A stretch of DNA of 40,409 bases, from contig JAQGNJ010000328.1 in assembly GCA_028291885.1 (NCBI GenBank), positions 1 to 40,409 of the forward strand, given 5' to 3'. Position 1 is the stretch's first letter. Every line of letters starts with the position of its first letter. Origin of the DNA: Ramlibacter sp. Its GTDB lineage: Bacteria; Pseudomonadota; Gammaproteobacteria; Burkholderiales; Burkholderiaceae_C. A program made the position numbers and the translations under genes. Of the stretch, positions 38,747 through 40,409 are shown in pieces. The notes beneath the pieces were generated by a model. The model was not told the origin of the DNA and made no database searches. It saw only the letters and a program-made list of their open reading frames with translations.

Positions 38747-40090
38747 ATGGATTCGACAACTGCGGCAACGGCCGGCAGCAACAGCCTGACCCGGGCCGTG
38801 GCCGGTTTCGTGGCCGGCTTCCCGCAACTTGGATTGCCGCCGGCCGCCCTGGGGCTGGCGCGCGAGGCCTTCACCGACCTTGTGGGCGTGATGCTCGCAG
38901 GCGCCAGGGAGCCGGTGGCAAAGCTGCTGACTGGCTACACCGCCGCGGCAGTGGGCGCCGGCAGTTGCAGCGTGTTGCTCGACGCCGCCACGCGGCGCAG
39001 CGCTGTCGACGCCGCGTTGATCAACGGCAGCGCCGCCCACGCCCTCGACTACGACGACGTCCAGTTCAACGCCCATCCCAGCACTGTGCTGGTGCCGGCG
39101 ATCCTGGCCGAGGCCGAGCGAAGTGGCGCCAGCGGACGCGATGCGCTGCGCGCTTATGTGCTGGGCTACGAAGTGTGGGGCGAACTGCACGGCCGCGAAC
39201 CGCATCCGTACCACGACAAGGGCTGGCACCCCACGGCAGCACTGGGCACGGCCGCCGCCACCGCCGCGGTTGCCTGCCTGCGCGGGCTGGACGCCACCAC
39301 GACGCAACACGCGTTGTCATTGGCCGCCAGCTTCACCGGCGGCGTCGTGGCGAACTTCGGCGCCATGGCCAAGCCGCTGCACGCCGGCCGCGCGGCGGCC
39401 GCCGCGATCACCGCGGTGGAGCTGGCCGTGGCCGGTATCACGGCGGGCGAGGACGGACTGGGCGGGCTGCTCACGGCACTCTCGCCGCTCGGGCAGGTCG
39501 ACCTGAAGCGTGTGTCGCGGCTCGGCGAACGCTGGTTCAGCCTGGAAGCGCCGCCGATGTTCAAGAAGTATCCGGTCTGTTTCTCGACCCACCGCCCGCT
39601 CGACGCGCTGCTGCGGATGGTCGAGGAAGAGGGCCTGCGGGCCGACGGGGTCGAGATGATTCAGGTCGAAGTGCGTGGAACCCAGGCCCGGGTGCTGCGC
39701 TTCGACCGACCGCGCACGGCCCTGGAAGCGAAGTTCAGCATGCAGTTCGCCGCCGCCTGCGCCCTGTTGCGCTGCGGCGTCGGGCTCGCCGACCTGGACG
39801 ACGGCTTCGTCGCCAGCGCGCCGATGCAGGCCTTGATGCGCAAGGTACGCCTCATTCATCGCGGGCCCGGCCCGGACGGCAAGCCGGCAATCGCCGACCG
39901 CGTCGTGGTCACGCTGGCCGGCGGAAGGGTGCTGGACAGCGGGGAGATCACGGCCGTCGCCCCCCATCGACGTCTACGAGAGAAATTTCTCGATTGCTGC
40001 GAGGCCGGTGGTTATCCGCACGGGCCCAGGCTGTTCGCCGCGCTGGAGGGCCTGGAGCAGCAAGCCGATCTGCGCGGCCTCGCCGCGTGA
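38747..40090 (+). CDS. MmgE/PrpD family protein (2-methylcitrate dehydratase-like)
   Basis: 447 residues, full length. Seen: INGSAAHALDYDDVQFNAHPSTVLVPAILA, the family's hallmark active-site segment, GWHPTAALGTAAATAAVACL, and KKYPVCFSTHRPLDALL. The family includes 2-methylcitrate dehydratase, cis-aconitate decarboxylase and iminodisuccinate epimerase, so dehydration, decarboxylation or isomerisation of a tri- or dicarboxylate are all possible. GAAGG ribosome site. 86 bases after the IclR gene, with no obvious promoter in the gap. Confidence 0.92.
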   Translation: MDSTTAATAGSNSLTRAVAGFVAGFPQLGLPPAALGLAREAFTDLVGVMLAGAREPVAKLLTGYTAAAVGAGSCSVLLDAATRRSAVDAALINGSAAHALDYDDVQFNAHPSTVLVPAILAEAERSGASGRDALRAYVLGYEVWGELHGREPHPYHDKGWHPTAALGTAAATAAVACLRGLDATTTQHALSLAASFTGGVVANFGAMAKPLHAGRAAAAAITAVELAVAGITAGEDGLGGLLTALSPLGQVDLKRVSRLGERWFSLEAPPMFKKYPVCFSTHRPLDALLRMVEEEGLRADGVEMIQVEVRGTQARVLRFDRPRTALEAKFSMQFAAACALLRCGVGLADLDDGFVASAPMQALMRKVRLIHRGPGPDGKPAIADRVVVTLAGGRVLDSGEITAVAPHRRLREKFLDCCEAGGYPHGPRLFAALEGLEQQADLRGLAA

Positions 40091-40112
40091 CCTGACCGAG
40101 GAGGAGTCAAGC

Positions 40113-40304
40113 GTGAGCAGGAAAGTGTCCCACCAATGGATCGAAGTGGAATCGGACGAGGGTCGCAGCTATGACGCCTACCTGGCGCTGCCAGCCTGGA
40201 CTCACTTCTACAACTGGCATGGGCCGCACCACGGCATCAACCTGGTGCCGCCCATCTCACGTCTCTCAGTTCCTCGAAAGAACCTCTTGACTCTTCACAC
40301 CTAG
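40113..40304 (+). pseudogene. Dienelactone hydrolase 5' end fused to transposase 3' end
   Basis: GTG start with a good GGAGGAG site. The first 27 codons (VSRKVSHQWIEVESDEGRSY then DAYLALP) look like the N-terminus of a dienelactone hydrolase (carboxymethylenebutenolidase family); the hydrolase body is missing. From about 40194 the same frame reads AWTHFYNWHGPHHGI and so on to the TAG, which is transposase. The 63-residue chimera is not expected to be an enzyme. Shows that the right module originally continued with a hydrolase. Confidence 0.7.
40194..40304 (+). mobile_element. IS481-like transposase C-terminal remnant
   Basis: About 36 codons ending in TAG: WTHFYNWHGPHHGI, then PPISRLSVPRKNLLTLHT. 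The YNWHRPH and PPISRL-x6-NNLLxLHT patterns are the usual end of IS481-family transposases. The rest of the element is absent from the left side, and no clear terminal repeat is visible in the following bases. Confidence 0.75.
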
Positions 40305-40409
40305 CCCCGGGCTTGCCTGCGCGACCGGCTCGGTGGCGCCGGCGCTGACCGCCTCGCCGTCCCGCGGGCGCAGCTTCCAGAACGAGAGCGAGGAGACCAG
40401 CGTCACGAT
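40266..40409 (-). CDS. Possible C-terminus of a membrane transporter (MFS/DHA2-like), partial
   Basis: Open minus-strand frame entering from the right edge: IVTLVSSLSFWKLRPRDGEAVSAG and on to a TGA at 40266-40268. A last hydrophobic segment followed by Phe-x2-Leu-Arg-Pro and a short polar tail is common at the end of DHA2-type major facilitator proteins. The final 12 codons overlap the transposase remnant, so the natural end may have been altered. Too short to be certain. Confidence 0.4.
   Translation of the reverse strand: MVTLVSSLSFWKLRPRDGEAVSAGATEPVAQASPGLGVKSQEVLSRN

Overview
The window is a GC-rich catabolic region, most likely from a member of the order Burkholderiales (Betaproteobacteria). 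The basis is the classical 'MKKTFALLAL...' trimeric porin, two orphan TctC/Bug-type solute-binding proteins, GGAGACA-type ribosome binding sites and dense, overlapping genes. The genus cannot be fixed by eye. No rRNA, tRNA or CRISPR was seen.

Left block (1-9481, mostly minus strand). One transcription unit runs from about 6110 towards base 1: a LigB-type extradiol dioxygenase, a ferric/aromatic-acid type ABC importer (ATPase, fused permease, periplasmic binding protein), and a porin cut by the window edge. A second minus unit (9005 to 6983) holds a phthalate-dioxygenase-type Rieske oxygenase and a class II aldolase-fold protein that may be a decarboxylase. A MarR repressor lies between them. 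Both promoter regions carry the same half-site (AGTTGT/ACAACT); at 9062-9090 the palindrome fills the spacer between -35 and -10. A remnant of a ring-hydroxylating dioxygenase beta subunit lies upstream.

Middle block (9700-26173). A divergent GntR/FCD regulator faces a nearly gapless plus-strand array of 16 genes, many with ATGA or GTGA overlaps: LigJ-like hydratase, LigB-like dioxygenase, a Liv-type ABC transporter (two permeases, two ATPases, and a binding protein further down), a phthalate-dioxygenase-type reductase, a CobW/COG0523 metallochaperone GTPase, a Rieske oxygenase, a phthalate dihydrodiol dehydrogenase-like protein, three consecutive RraA/CHA-aldolase family genes, another Rieske oxygenase and a TctC protein. 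Together with the left block this reads as: import of an aromatic (poly)carboxylate, dihydroxylation, rearomatisation, decarboxylation, extradiol cleavage, hydration by the LigJ-like enzyme, and aldol cleavage to pyruvate and oxaloacetate by a LigK/RraA enzyme. The exact substrate is not determined by the sequence.

Junction (26174-29209). The left end of an IS5-family element, with an in-frame stop, is fused to an aldehyde dehydrogenase that has lost its N-terminal third. An SDR dehydrogenase and a second reductase follow, ending at a hairpin shared with the convergent right block.

Right block (29248-40409). A second catabolic module is organised around a divergent promoter at 34325-34452 with matched operator-like palindromes. 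To the left lie a ThDP-dependent decarboxylase-like enzyme, two acyl-CoA dehydrogenases and a TctC protein. To the right lie two MaoC/hot-dog proteins, an HMG-CoA-lyase-like enzyme, a family III CoA-transferase, an IclR regulator and an MmgE/PrpD protein. The right edge shows a second transposon scar: the first codons of a dienelactone hydrolase run into the C-terminus of an IS481-like transposase.
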